DNA of 64,000 nucleotides from Chryseobacterium sp. SORGH_AS_0447 (lineage in GTDB: Bacteria; Bacteroidota; Bacteroidia; Flavobacteriales; Weeksellaceae), in assembly GCF_030818695.1 (NCBI RefSeq), contig NZ_JAUTAR010000001.1, positions 1,048,501 to 1,112,500 on the forward strand, written 5' to 3'. Positions 19,561-28,121 of the stretch are shown in pieces. The position numbers were made by a program, and so were the translations under genes. The notes beneath the pieces were generated by a model, which worked only from the letters and a program-made list of their open reading frames with translations, was not told the origin of the DNA and did not search any database. How positions within the stretch are numbered: the first letter of the stretch is position 1; every line of letters begins with the position of its first letter.

Positions 19561-19818
19561 TTATAAGGTTTTAGAACGATAAACTTTAATACATATATAT
19601 AGGTGGAATACAAAAAGTCCCATTAGCGCAAAACAGATGATTCTACCGGAATCTAATATAGATGTCATTGAGAAAACTTCGTGTTTAATTTCTTTGTGGT
19701 TTAAATTTAAATAGCCAACAAGTTTACTACCATATTCTACATAATTGTCAATAATTCCAAAACATAGGATTATACCTAAAATACTTACTAAGATTCCGAC
19801 AAGTGATAATATTTTCAT
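19561..19818 (-). CDS. Small membrane protein, two predicted transmembrane helices
   Basis: This is an 85-residue hypothetical protein. Two hydrophobic stretches are visible, LVGILVSILGIILCFGII near the N-terminus and IICFALMGLFVFHLYICI near the C-terminus, joined by a polar loop that should face the periplasm or cytoplasm. I chose ATG 19818, which starts 16 bp after the stop of the preceding gene; an ATG at 19869 would overlap that gene by 35 bp and add a polar lysine-rich N-terminus. It is transcribed with the zinc-cysteine protein gene upstream, so the two may form a membrane complex. No family is recognised. Confidence 0.6.
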   Translation of the reverse strand: MKILSLVGILVSILGIILCFGIIDNYVEYGSKLVGYLNLNHKEIKHEVFSMTSILDSGRIICFALMGLFVFHLYICIKVYRSKTL

Positions 19819-19834
19819 AAGTTCGTTTTTAATT

Positions 19835-20588
19835 TTAATATCCTCTGTTATTTTTAAATTCTTTTTCACATTTTAAGGAACAGAATTCTTTCTTTTCGGT
19901 AATACATTGAAACTTGATACCTTTATGATAGTCTTTTATGTAATGATAAATTTCCGGTGTATTCCATCCACTTTCCATGATTGTCATTCTAAAACCCAAA
20001 ACTTCGCCCATAGCCAAATAGGTAGGTTTGAGTAATTTTTCTTGAGAAAAAATATTTCCGCACCATTTACATTTTCCATCTTCATGTCCACAAACCTCAA
20101 AAGAGGTAACTTCACTCAGGTCTTTTATGTTTTTAAGATCGTTTACTAACTGTTCAAACGTTTGAAGATATTCCGGATCTTTCTCCAATCTTAAGAGTTC
20201 TTCTTGAGTTGGAATATTTGATGTCTCACTATTAGAAGTGGAATTGGTTGAAAAATTATTTTCGAAATTATTATTTTCTTCATCTTTATTTTCTATAAAT
20301 AAAGCTTTATCATCATCTAATTTTCCAAGATTGGAAAATCTAAAGTTTTGAATATCTTTTCGATCTTCATGGTCATAGATTGTAATGATAGAGAAAGATA
20401 TGATTAAATAAAAAAATATATTTGAAAATATCGTCACCTTATTATCATCATCTTCAGATTTTCCAATAGAAAAAAGTAAAAGTGATAAAATCTTTAAGAT
20501 AACTATTATACCCTATAAAAGGTAGTATAAAAGATGTTTTATAAAGGATATCAAAATCGAAGTCTTTTAAATAATTTATGTAGCTCAT
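19835..20588 (-). pseudogene. Membrane-anchored cysteine-cluster protein gene with a probable frameshift
   Basis: The uninterrupted frame (GTG 20437 to 19835, 200 aa) has one hydrophobic segment (FFYLIISFSIITI) and two cysteine clusters, CGHEDGKCKWCG and FCSLKCEKEF, the latter like small zinc-binding fingers. Upstream, a short frame from ATG 20588 (MSYINYLKDFDFDILYKTSF) runs into a stop at 20454, while the 200-aa frame continues upstream without a start. Removing one base in the CCC at 20511-20513 joins them through a second hydrophobic segment (ILPFIGIIVILKILSLLLF). So the gene was probably about 250 codons with two N-terminal membrane helices and now carries a +1 frameshift, or there is a sequencing error. 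No family is recognised. The 85-aa membrane protein follows on the same strand. Confidence 0.6.
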
Positions 20589-20606
20589 GGTTTAGTTATT
20601 TCTCAA

Positions 20607-21068
20607 TTATTTCTTATAATAATTCAATCTCTTATCTTTTGTACCATCACCATTTTGATCGTAATAATCATAATCTTGAAGAATTAACTCTTTTGAATCA
20701 ACATGCTTAATATAATAACGCTCACCATCTATATCTAAAATATTAGTAGCGGTCATATATGAATATGGATATGTTTCAACATTTCCTATTTGTTGACATT
20801 GTTGAGTGGAAGAATTTAAGACATAATTTGTCAATAGGTATTTACTGTTTGTTGTGAACTCATGTATTGCTTCTATTTCACATTTAGCATGATCGTAAGA
20901 ATTTAGGGGAGTGTCGGTTTTACCGTTGAGAATTACCGTTTTGTACCGGTGCCATTTACCGACAAATTGTTGTGATTGATTTTTGTTTTCTTCTGTATTT
21001 TCAGAATCATTGTTTGAACATGAACCTAATAAGATTACTGTTAATAGAGATAAATAAACTTTTTTCAT
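20607..21068 (-). CDS. Lipocalin-like lipoprotein
   Basis: MKKVYLSLLTVILLGSCSNN is a lipoprotein signal with lipobox LGSC (Cys17), so the mature protein is anchored in a membrane. The remaining residues, including FVGKWHRYKTVI and YIKHVDSKELILQDYDYYDQ, resemble small lipocalin-like (calycin) domain proteins common in Bacteroidota. I chose ATG 21068 (153 aa); the longer frame from 21206 adds 46 residues that do not look like a secretion signal. The ligand and role are unknown. It stands alone between the frameshifted membrane gene and a long intergenic region with palindromes, and looks like cargo of the island. Confidence 0.75.
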   Translation of the reverse strand: MKKVYLSLLTVILLGSCSNNDSENTEENKNQSQQFVGKWHRYKTVILNGKTDTPLNSYDHAKCEIEAIHEFTTNSKYLLTNYVLNSSTQQCQQIGNVETYPYSYMTATNILDIDGERYYIKHVDSKELILQDYDYYDQNGDGTKDKRLNYYKK

Positions 21069-21695
21069 AGTTAAAGTTTTATTTCCTTTCAGTCCCGAAA
21101 AAGAGTTGTTAATTAATAAAGAAAGCGTGAGGACTACTAAACTTATTCTATCAGGTAGGTTCTGGTAAACCGTTAGGGTCAAATAAGTAGCAGACCCCCA
21201 CGCCATATAGATATGACATGAGAGTTGCTAACATATTCCCCCTAATTAAATGTACCAGATTTACCTGAGGAATGTCGTTAGACAAGCGTTCTATGTGTTC
21301 GAAATGTATTCAATAGGATTATTTAATCCTATCAACAGCAAATATAATTAGTCTATCATTAAGGTGAAAATTTATTTATATAAATATTGTAATAGAATCT
21401 ACAAAACTTAAAATTAAGTAGTTTAAAGTGTACTTTATGTTAAGTTATTAAGACTTTATATGTACTTTTTGGTACATTTAAGGTACATTTTTGCCGTAAA
21501 TCATAAAAGATTAAAATTTAAACTGGAAGATCAAAATCTTTATCTGGCAACGTGTAACAGTGGTTATTGAATTGTATTATGAAATACAATATTATTTTGC
21601 ACCGAAAAATACCGTACCTATAAACAAACAAGTGCTAGTTTTTTTGAAAAATTCAAAATTTAAGGGTAAATGGATTGGATTAACCTTACTTACAT
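21069..21695. other. Long intergenic region with palindromes and TGTAC repeats
   Basis: No gene is visible. A perfect palindrome ATAGGATTA-TT-TAATCCTAT lies at 21313-21332. Between 21429 and 21490 the string TGTAC/GTACA recurs: GTGTACTTTATG, then TGTACTTTTTGGTACA as an inverted repeat (21461-21476), then GGTACATTT again. This lies close to the 3' end of the serine recombinase gene and could be a recombination or resolution site. Confidence 0.5.
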
Positions 21696-22307
21696 TTACA
21701 TCATATCAAGTTTTATAGCAACTTTTTTTACTTTCTGTACTGTTTTTGTTGACATTTCAAGAAGTTTCCCAATCTCTCTCAAAGTTCTTCCTTTTCTCAG
21801 ATATTCCAATGCCTTCTTATTTTTTGATTTATTGATAAAGATCGCTTCACTTTCATTAGATCCAGTGGGGCGGCCAAATCGCACATTTCGCTGACGGGCG
21901 ATTAATTTTCCGGCGGCGATCCTTTCCCTGAGGTTATTTAGCTCCTGCTCATATAAACTGGCGATTATAGTGATGATGACTTTCCATATGGGGTTAGTCT
22001 CGCCATTAGGTCGGGATTGTAGTCCCATGTTTCTTACCACCACATTAATCCCATGCTCGTGAAAGAACTCGATCGTCTCGAGTACGTTTCTTGTATTACG
22101 ACCCAGACGGGAAATTTCTTCGACAACTATTTCAGTTATTTGACTCTTACCCGCAAGATCAATTAAGATCCGTCCGTTCTCTCGGTCTCTAAAATTTACT
22201 GTGCCTGAAACTTTGTCTAATAATACCAAATCATATTTATCCGTATCTGCTTCAAAACGATTTCCTGTCTGACCTAAAGTAGAAACTCTATTATATTTAA
22301 CCCTCAT
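21696..22307 (-). CDS. Serine recombinase (resolvase/invertase family)
   Basis: The N-terminal catalytic domain starts YNRVSTLGQTG, with the nucleophile Ser9, and contains EEISRLGRNTRNVLE and the long E-helix region ending LYEQELNNLRERIAAGK. A C-terminal helix-turn-helix follows (RTLREIGKLLEMSTKTVQKV). At 203 residues it matches small resolvases and invertases rather than large integrases. It cuts and rejoins DNA at paired sites through a covalent phosphoserine. Arg-rich R-x-F-G-R-P-x-G after the catalytic domain is the usual linker. The flanking TGTACTTTTTG copies (21461 and 22396) may be binding sites. It probably resolves or inverts part of the island. Confidence 0.92.
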   Translation of the reverse strand: MRVKYNRVSTLGQTGNRFEADTDKYDLVLLDKVSGTVNFRDRENGRILIDLAGKSQITEIVVEEISRLGRNTRNVLETIEFFHEHGINVVVRNMGLQSRPNGETNPIWKVIITIIASLYEQELNNLRERIAAGKLIARQRNVRFGRPTGSNESEAIFINKSKNKKALEYLRKGRTLREIGKLLEMSTKTVQKVKKVAIKLDMM

Positions 22308-23159
22308 TTTTGTTGTAATTTTAATTTCAGATTAAATTTACGGCGAAATTGACGTTCTGCCTACGCTTTTAGCACTATTTAGCGTTTAAAACAGATGTAC
22401 TTTTTGTTTTAAATTTTATGACCGCAGAAATATGCAAAATAATAATCACATGCTGTTGATCAGGAACGGAGTCTGGTTTTTATAGTTGGAGAGCAAAATA
22501 AAATTAGCTCTCAAGGTCCCCAAGTCAATGCAGTAAAGTGAAGAGCAAAATAATCTTTAGCGCAGGTCCTGTAGAGATCTGGAACTGGAATTGCGTCTGG
22601 AACGGTCGATCTCCGGATGTTGAATTTACTTTGCTCGTTTGGGCAAAATATTTCTTTTTTCAGGATATATCAAATTACTATAGCCCCCGGGAGCCCGGGG
22701 TATCAAATCCCCCCTTGCCTCTGTGGGTGTATAGAACCTTGAAAAACCAAGCTCGAATGTGTACAAGTAGTCTTAGGTTTATTACTTTGAGATTTTTTTA
22801 AAACCCATTTTTAAAAATAAAAATTTTCTGGTTTTTGAATCAGAAATTTGTCTTTCCATGATTTAAATTTAAACCGGAAAAAACTTTATTAAAAGATATA
22901 GATCCAAAAATAAAATAAAATTTTTTTCATTTTTTTGTCTGGAAAATAGACTTTTAATGATTACGTGATTTTTTCAATCTTGAATTTTCCTCTTGAAGAT
23001 CATAGATAATTTTGAAAGTTACTTTAAAAGATCACATAGCTAGATTTACGGCTAATTACAACAATAATTTCTATTATATTACTCATTTGGAAAAGTCATA
23101 AAAATTCCTTATATTATAATAACCTGAAAAACGGTATAAAAGAATAATTTCCAATACTA
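22308..23159. other. Long intergenic region upstream of the polymerase-like gene, with hairpins and an imperfect tandem repeat
   Basis: No convincing gene is seen. Visible structure: TGTACTTTTTG at 22396-22406 (same 11-mer as at 21461); GAGAGC...GCTCTC hairpin starting at 22489; a second related unit GAGCAAAATAATCTTTAGC starting at 22543, 52 bp later, both units followed by AGGTCC; and CCCCGGG-AG-CCCGGGG, a perfect GC-rich hairpin near 22685-22700, unusual in this AT-rich region. From 22800 to 23159 the DNA is AT-rich without clear signals. Recombination site, replication origin or RNA structure are all possible. Confidence 0.5.
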
Positions 23160-24722
23160 ATGAGCAAATACCTAGATGTAAGCCTCATTATCCCAAACAA
23201 TATTAATTACGAAAAAATTTGGGATAAAATTAAAAATAACGCTGACCTAAGTGAAAGGAATAAATCCAAATTAAAAGATTCAATATTACTATTTCTTCAC
23301 TATCTGTATCCGTCTTCCAAATATATGACTTATACTAAGAATAATGGTTTTCACAAGAAAATAAAGAGTACGGACTTCAATGAAATTACTAGAAATCTTT
23401 TTAAAAAAACTGTTACCCTCTTAGAACATTCCGATTATCCGGTAATAGAAAGTAGAACTTATAAAGTTGGAAGGTATTCAAAATCCTACAAACTTAAAAA
23501 TGATTTTTTCCTATTCTGCAAAGCTGAAAAAATTACGATGAACTCTATAGTTGGAGATAATTATTTAAAAATGATGGAGTCTGTCACCGGTACGGATAAA
23601 ACTAAATCCAAATTAGAAGATAATTCTCAATTTCAACATTTATTCCCACAATTAAAAAGTGAAATTATCACCATTGATAGTTCTGTTGACCTATATATAG
23701 AGCAAATGGAAATTTTTTTAGAATCAAAACTAAAGAAGAAGGAAAATAAAATCTATTATCATAATCTTAAAAAAAGTGTTGAGGATAAAATTCTAGCAAT
23801 GAAAAGAAGTGTTAATCAAATTAAAAACGGAGAATTTGATCCAACTCTAAATAATAATAATTTAAGACTTTACTCAACTTTAACCTCTTGTAAAAAGGAG
23901 ATAAGACAATTTCTTAGGATTAATGGAAAAAAAATTAACGAGATAGATATCAGTAATAGTCATTTATACCTATTATCAAATATTCTATATCCATCTTTCT
24001 ATATTAATAGTAATCAAAATTCCTTAATAAAAATAGATAAAAAAATTTATAAAATAATAAAATCAGAATTCTATAAATCTAAGTACTATTTAAAAGAACA
24101 AATTAAAAATAAATTTAAATATAAAAATAAATCATATATACCCTATATGTGCGGCACTTTTCTGAATCAGAAAGATGTTGAACAATTCAACGACCTACCG
24201 TTTGATAATAATTTGTATCAGTATTTAAACAACATCCTTTTTAATGGAGAAAAAACAAGGGAGTATATAAAGAGAAACGTAATGAGTTATCTTAACTTAA
24301 AAAAGTACCGGGAGAATAATACGTTCATTAGAAAGATGAATGAAATCTTCCCAAACGTAGGTCAGGTTATCGAATTGATTAATGGATTAGATAACTGTAA
24401 AGGTTGCCTTGCTATCCTTCTTCAAAGGTTTGAATCAACTCTTTTGTTGGATATTGGAATTAAGAAACTATTGGAAGAAATTCCCAACCTAAACTTTTTC
24501 ACGATTCACGATTCGATTGCAGTTGAAGAGGAAATGGCAGAAAAGATTAAAAATATACTTTCATCCGCAATATTTAAAACTACCGGAAAACAAATTGGAC
24601 TATCAATAAAAGAACGTGAAGATCCTTTTAAAACAATTGAAAAGACAGCTTTAGAAATATTGAATAAATCATATAAAAAAGTTATTTCTAAAAGAAGAAA
24701 AGAAAAATTTAATAAAAGATAA
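23160..24722 (+). CDS. Divergent family-A/T7-like polymerase (putative)
   Basis: Three blocks in the right order suggest a single-subunit polymerase palm: motif A NEIDISNSHLYLLSNIL (about 260-276, Asp followed by Ser), a motif B-like YIPYMCGTFLN (about 325-335) and motif C FFTIHDSIAVEEEM (about 446-459). The HDS triad is typical of T7-type RNA polymerases and close to the HDE of DNA polymerase A. I see no clear 3'-5' exonuclease domain; the N-terminal 200 residues are helical and lysine-rich. At 520 residues it is short. In a mobile element such an enzyme could copy the element DNA or make primers. The frame is very AT-rich, unlike the core genes to the right. The gene is followed by its own terminator. 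The coding call is strong; the polymerase assignment rests on three motifs. Confidence 0.65.
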   Translation: MSKYLDVSLIIPNNINYEKIWDKIKNNADLSERNKSKLKDSILLFLHYLYPSSKYMTYTKNNGFHKKIKSTDFNEITRNLFKKTVTLLEHSDYPVIESRTYKVGRYSKSYKLKNDFFLFCKAEKITMNSIVGDNYLKMMESVTGTDKTKSKLEDNSQFQHLFPQLKSEIITIDSSVDLYIEQMEIFLESKLKKKENKIYYHNLKKSVEDKILAMKRSVNQIKNGEFDPTLNNNNLRLYSTLTSCKKEIRQFLRINGKKINEIDISNSHLYLLSNILYPSFYINSNQNSLIKIDKKIYKIIKSEFYKSKYYLKEQIKNKFKYKNKSYIPYMCGTFLNQKDVEQFNDLPFDNNLYQYLNNILFNGEKTREYIKRNVMSYLNLKKYRENNTFIRKMNEIFPNVGQVIELINGLDNCKGCLAILLQRFESTLLLDIGIKKLLEEIPNLNFFTIHDSIAVEEEMAEKIKNILSSAIFKTTGKQIGLSIKEREDPFKTIEKTALEILNKSYKKVISKRRKEKFNKR

Positions 24723-24731
24723 AGTAGAGAA

Positions 24732-24757
24732 GGGTTCTTGCGAGAACCTTTTTTTGT
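24732..24757 (+). terminator. Terminator after the polymerase-like gene
   Basis: GGTTCT-TGCG-AGAACC is a stem-loop followed by TTTTTTT, directly after the polymerase stop codon. Confidence 0.85.
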
Positions 24758-24781
24758 TGCTAATTTTCGAAAAAAATAAAG

Positions 24782-25855
24782 ATGGAGGTTTTATTATTCG
24801 GATTAGATAACAGTTCCGAAATCCATATCAAAAATGTGATCAATTTATTTAGCCCAATAAAAGGTATTATTAATTTTAAGAGTATTAATGTTGAAAGGGA
24901 TATAAAGTATAGATTTGAAGATGTTAAACGAATAAATCAGTCTGAAATCATTAGTTTATGCAATGAAGTTAGAGATAAATTCGACATTACTGATTATGTG
25001 GTGATGGTTACCAATAAAGGATTGGATATTCCGGTTCACAACTTCCCCAAAGAAAAAGATTGGAATAGTGTCTTTATTCACAAAAATATCGCTGTGAATT
25101 GTTCTTCAAGATGGAATTCAATAACCAATGGTAATATTTATTTGGCAGTTGCACATCAGATCGTTGAAAATATTTTTCAAGCAATCTCCCATATGGAACT
25201 CAACTCTCAGAAACAGTTGGAAAATGTCCACCAGGAAACTGAAATTTGTATTAATGATTATTGTGCAGATATTCAAGAAACTAAAGGGAAAATTAGATCG
25301 GGCTACATATGCCAGAAATGTAAGGACAATGCTATTAGGTTAAATGATTTCAGGTATATTGAGCATATTGAAAATTTACTGACCGAAATAAGTAATAAGC
25401 TCCGGTATAATAGTAATCACTCTCCAACAAAAGAACAGATGACTGTTACTTTTGATGATGAGCTGAATATAAAGATCGGAGACAATGTAGTTGATTTTAA
25501 AAAAAGTAAGATCTCAAAAGTCAATTATTTTTTCCATCTTATAAATCATGATATTCCGTTAACCGGTAAACTCATGAAGGATGATCGAGTTAAGGAGAAA
25601 TTTTTAGAATTAGCTTCATTATTAGACCATGATATGACAGATGCTAATTATAATAGCCACTTAAAAAATTTAAGATGCAACCATAACAGATCAAACGATG
25701 TCATAGTTGAACATTGCAAGAGTGATGTTCTTGCTTCATTGTTTAAAATTAAATCATCAGTAGAAGAACAAGACCTTTATTCATACAAAATATCATCGTT
25801 AAATAACAATATCGACTTACATAAACAATTCCAAAGGTTTAGGTTAGATCAATAA
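24782..25855 (+). CDS. Archaemetzincin-like zinc protein, protease motif degenerate (putative)
   Basis: The 357-residue protein has a middle segment with AVAHQIVENIFQ followed by EICINDYCADI and GYICQKCKD (about residues 120-185). The cysteine pattern C-x4-C then CxxC resembles the zinc cluster after the HExxH of archaemetzincins, but here the helix reads HQIVE, so a working protease is doubtful. The N-terminal part (about 1-110) is alpha/beta and ends in LDIPVHNFPKEKDW. The C-terminal 150 residues are helical with DFKKSKISKVNYFFHL. No signal peptide. It lies between the polymerase-like gene and a ParB-methyltransferase gene on the same strand, which hints at a role in the same element. The function is unknown. 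Confidence 0.6.
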   Translation: MEVLLFGLDNSSEIHIKNVINLFSPIKGIINFKSINVERDIKYRFEDVKRINQSEIISLCNEVRDKFDITDYVVMVTNKGLDIPVHNFPKEKDWNSVFIHKNIAVNCSSRWNSITNGNIYLAVAHQIVENIFQAISHMELNSQKQLENVHQETEICINDYCADIQETKGKIRSGYICQKCKDNAIRLNDFRYIEHIENLLTEISNKLRYNSNHSPTKEQMTVTFDDELNIKIGDNVVDFKKSKISKVNYFFHLINHDIPLTGKLMKDDRVKEKFLELASLLDHDMTDANYNSHLKNLRCNHNRSNDVIVEHCKSDVLASLFKIKSSVEEQDLYSYKISSLNNNIDLHKQFQRFRLDQ

Positions 25856-25935
25856 TTGCAGCGTCGCAGAATCGGAAAGTGCGTTTCGAATTTCCTCAAT
25901 TTTGACATATAAATAACAAATAAAAAATCTCAGTT

Positions 25936-27660
25936 ATGAAAAAGTCAGTATTGAATTCTAGCGCGGTGTTACCTTTACTAAATGTTGTAACAAAATTAAA
26001 GTTATCTCAACTTGAAATTCCGGAAGAATGGGATGAACTTTTTGAAAGAAAAGAAAAAAAACAATTTATTCAAAATCTTAAAAAACAGATAGAGAAATCC
26101 GGTTACTGCAATCCAATTGTTGTTTTTAAATTTGAAGATAAGTATGTTATCGTTGATGGAGTATTGCGATTCTTAGCGGTACAGGATTTAAATTTAAACG
26201 AGGTCGATTGTATTATCCTTGATATTTGTCCCAACTCTAGAGATGAAGTTAAAGACTGGATTATTGAATTTAACTTAAAGTCTGTTCCAAGTCTGGAAGA
26301 ACGCAAAAGACTTCTTTCTCATTATTTAAGAGTTATTGATACCGAATCAGAACTTGATGAAAGTACTTATAATGAAAAGTACAAGTTTATATCTGAACAG
26401 TACGGGAGAGGTTGGGGACGTAATAATGTAATTACTTTTAAAAAATCTCTCGTTTTTGAAAAAGAGAATCCTGAAAACAGCCTAAACCTATCCAATAAAC
26501 TTTTGGAAAACGAAGTATCTTTTGATCGGGTAAAATGTGTCTTGGATATTTTGGATGATGAAAGAAACAACTATGATTTAGAAAAAGAGAAGGAAGCAAA
26601 GGTTATTGATGGATTTTTAAATAAAAAATACGATTTAAGAAAAACAGAATCTCTTGTTCGTCAGTATAACCATAAAAAAGAAACTGGAACAACAGATATC
26701 AACATTGTTAGAGAGGTTTCATCTGAAAAATATATGATTTTACCGGGAAATTCTCTTGACACAAAATTCCCTAAAGGCACTATTATAAATGGTATTATAA
26801 CATCAATACCGTATTATAATCAGATTGAATATTCTGAAAAAGATTCCAAGAACAGCGAGTTTGAAATTGGAAGAGAAAAGAAACCAGAATTATTTGTAAG
26901 AAACATAGTTGACGTTATGAAAATCGGCGCGGACAACATGACTGAAGACGGCGTTATCATTATTAATCTCCATGACTCATATCAAGATGGTATTTGTTTG
27001 GGCGTGGTTCATTTATTAGCCACAGAAATGCAAAAAGCAGGATTTTTTTATATTGACCAAGTAATTTGGCAGAAATCAAATAATAAACCACAAGGAAATA
27101 AAACAAAAAGATTTGTTAATGGTTATGAATCTGTCCTTCTCTTTTCAAAATCGAGGAATTACTATTACAACCAATTAAAAATTTATGATCCCTCCAAGTC
27201 AGCAACCGTGAAAAAGGGATGTTCTGAACAGGGAAATAAAGGAGCGGATGGTAAATATTCTTTCCATATTTCCAATCAATACAGAACGGTAAGAAATTTT
27301 CTTTGTGACAATGATATTGAACAGATTTTAAAGTTAAATATCTCAAAGGAAAGATCACAGCAGAATGGTTTACAGACCGGGTTTTTCGGTTCTTTTCCAA
27401 CTTTGCTTCCAATTCCATTCCTTCTATCTTTTTTTCCAGAAGACGGGACGGTTTGGGACCCGTTTGGTGGAACAGGAACCACTGGAAGAGCCGCACTTAT
27501 GTTAAATCGTAAAGTGATTATAAGTGAGCTTTACGACAAAAATATTCCAAAAATCAAGGAGGTTCTTGAAAAAGGTATCTCTGAATTCAATGAAGAAGAT
27601 TACATTAATTTAAAAAATGATTTTCTCTCTTCTAATGATCATAACGATCTAGCTGCCTAA
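25936..27660 (+). CDS. ParB-like domain fused to a beta-class DNA methyltransferase
   Basis: Residues about 15-110 form a ParB/Srx-like domain (NPIVVFKFEDKYVIVDGVLR, where DGVLR replaces the usual DGHHR). A helical linker follows, then an N4-cytosine/N6-adenine methyltransferase: motif IV reads TSIPYYNQIEY near 291 (SPPY is usual, here Ile replaces the first Pro) and motif I reads WDPFGGTGTTGRAAL near 508. The order motif IV before motif I is that of the beta class. Such ParB-fused orphan enzymes are common on phages and mobile elements, where they protect DNA from restriction. No restriction gene is adjacent. The methyltransferase probably modifies the element DNA; activity with the altered motif is uncertain. 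Confidence 0.85.
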   Translation: MKKSVLNSSAVLPLLNVVTKLKLSQLEIPEEWDELFERKEKKQFIQNLKKQIEKSGYCNPIVVFKFEDKYVIVDGVLRFLAVQDLNLNEVDCIILDICPNSRDEVKDWIIEFNLKSVPSLEERKRLLSHYLRVIDTESELDESTYNEKYKFISEQYGRGWGRNNVITFKKSLVFEKENPENSLNLSNKLLENEVSFDRVKCVLDILDDERNNYDLEKEKEAKVIDGFLNKKYDLRKTESLVRQYNHKKETGTTDINIVREVSSEKYMILPGNSLDTKFPKGTIINGIITSIPYYNQIEYSEKDSKNSEFEIGREKKPELFVRNIVDVMKIGADNMTEDGVIIINLHDSYQDGICLGVVHLLATEMQKAGFFYIDQVIWQKSNNKPQGNKTKRFVNGYESVLLFSKSRNYYYNQLKIYDPSKSATVKKGCSEQGNKGADGKYSFHISNQYRTVRNFLCDNDIEQILKLNISKERSQQNGLQTGFFGSFPTLLPIPFLLSFFPEDGTVWDPFGGTGTTGRAALMLNRKVIISELYDKNIPKIKEVLEKGISEFNEEDYINLKNDFLSSNDHNDLAA

Positions 27661-27821
27661 AAATCTTTAATAGATAAATGGTAATTTCTTTACCATCTCT
27701 TACAGTTTAAATTAAATTTTATCACCTTTTGTAATTCACATACATTGTGGACAGGATGATATATGTCTAAAATTAGAAACGGAATTAATTAATAATAGAT
27801 TATTTTAAAAATAAATAAAAT

Positions 27822-28088
27822 ATGAATAATATAATATTACAGCAGATTTCCTCCTCCGAATTGGTGGAAGAAATAAAAGAATCCATTTTAAAAGAATTAA
27901 AAGAAATTTTGAAATTGTCAAACAGCAATTCCAATCAAAAGGATGAACTTTTATCTAAAAAAGAAGTTTGTGAATATTTTCATATTCATCAGTCTACTCT
28001 CCATCGTTGGGTTAATGATGGTAAGATCAGCTGTCATTATTTGGGGAACAAAGTCTATTTCAAAAGATCAGAACTACCATTACTTTAG
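27822..28088 (+). CDS. Excisionase-type helix-turn-helix protein
   Basis: This 88-residue protein has a helical N-terminus and a C-terminal HTH_17/MerR-like domain: LLSKKEVCEYFHIHQSTLHR, then WVNDGKISCHYLGNKVYFKR. This is the usual excisionase-family or integrase-helper protein of Bacteroidota elements. It should bind attachment-site DNA and steer the integrase toward excision. It lies head-on to the integrase gene with a terminator hairpin between them. It follows a 160-bp gap after the methyltransferase gene in which I see no clear promoter box. Confidence 0.88.
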   Translation: MNNIILQQISSSELVEEIKESILKELKEILKLSNSNSNQKDELLSKKEVCEYFHIHQSTLHRWVNDGKISCHYLGNKVYFKRSELPLL

Positions 28089-28094
28089 TAAAGT

Positions 28095-28121
28095 GGAACT
28101 CAATATCTGAGTTCCATTTTT
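28095..28121 (+). terminator. Terminator after the excisionase gene
   Basis: GGAACTCA (28095-28102) and TGAGTTCC (28108-28115) form an 8-bp stem with an ATATC loop followed by a T-rich run, between the convergent xis and int genes. Confidence 0.8.

Noticed and set aside
22660..22710. tRNA fragment near the GC-rich hairpin
   Set aside because: GGGGTATCAAATCCCC resembles a T-arm, but no acceptor stem, D-arm or anticodon arm can be built around it.
22538..22801. 87-codon plus-strand frame in the intergenic region
   Set aside because: Composition is not protein-like, it lies across hairpins and repeats, and there is no promoter or start signal that supports it.
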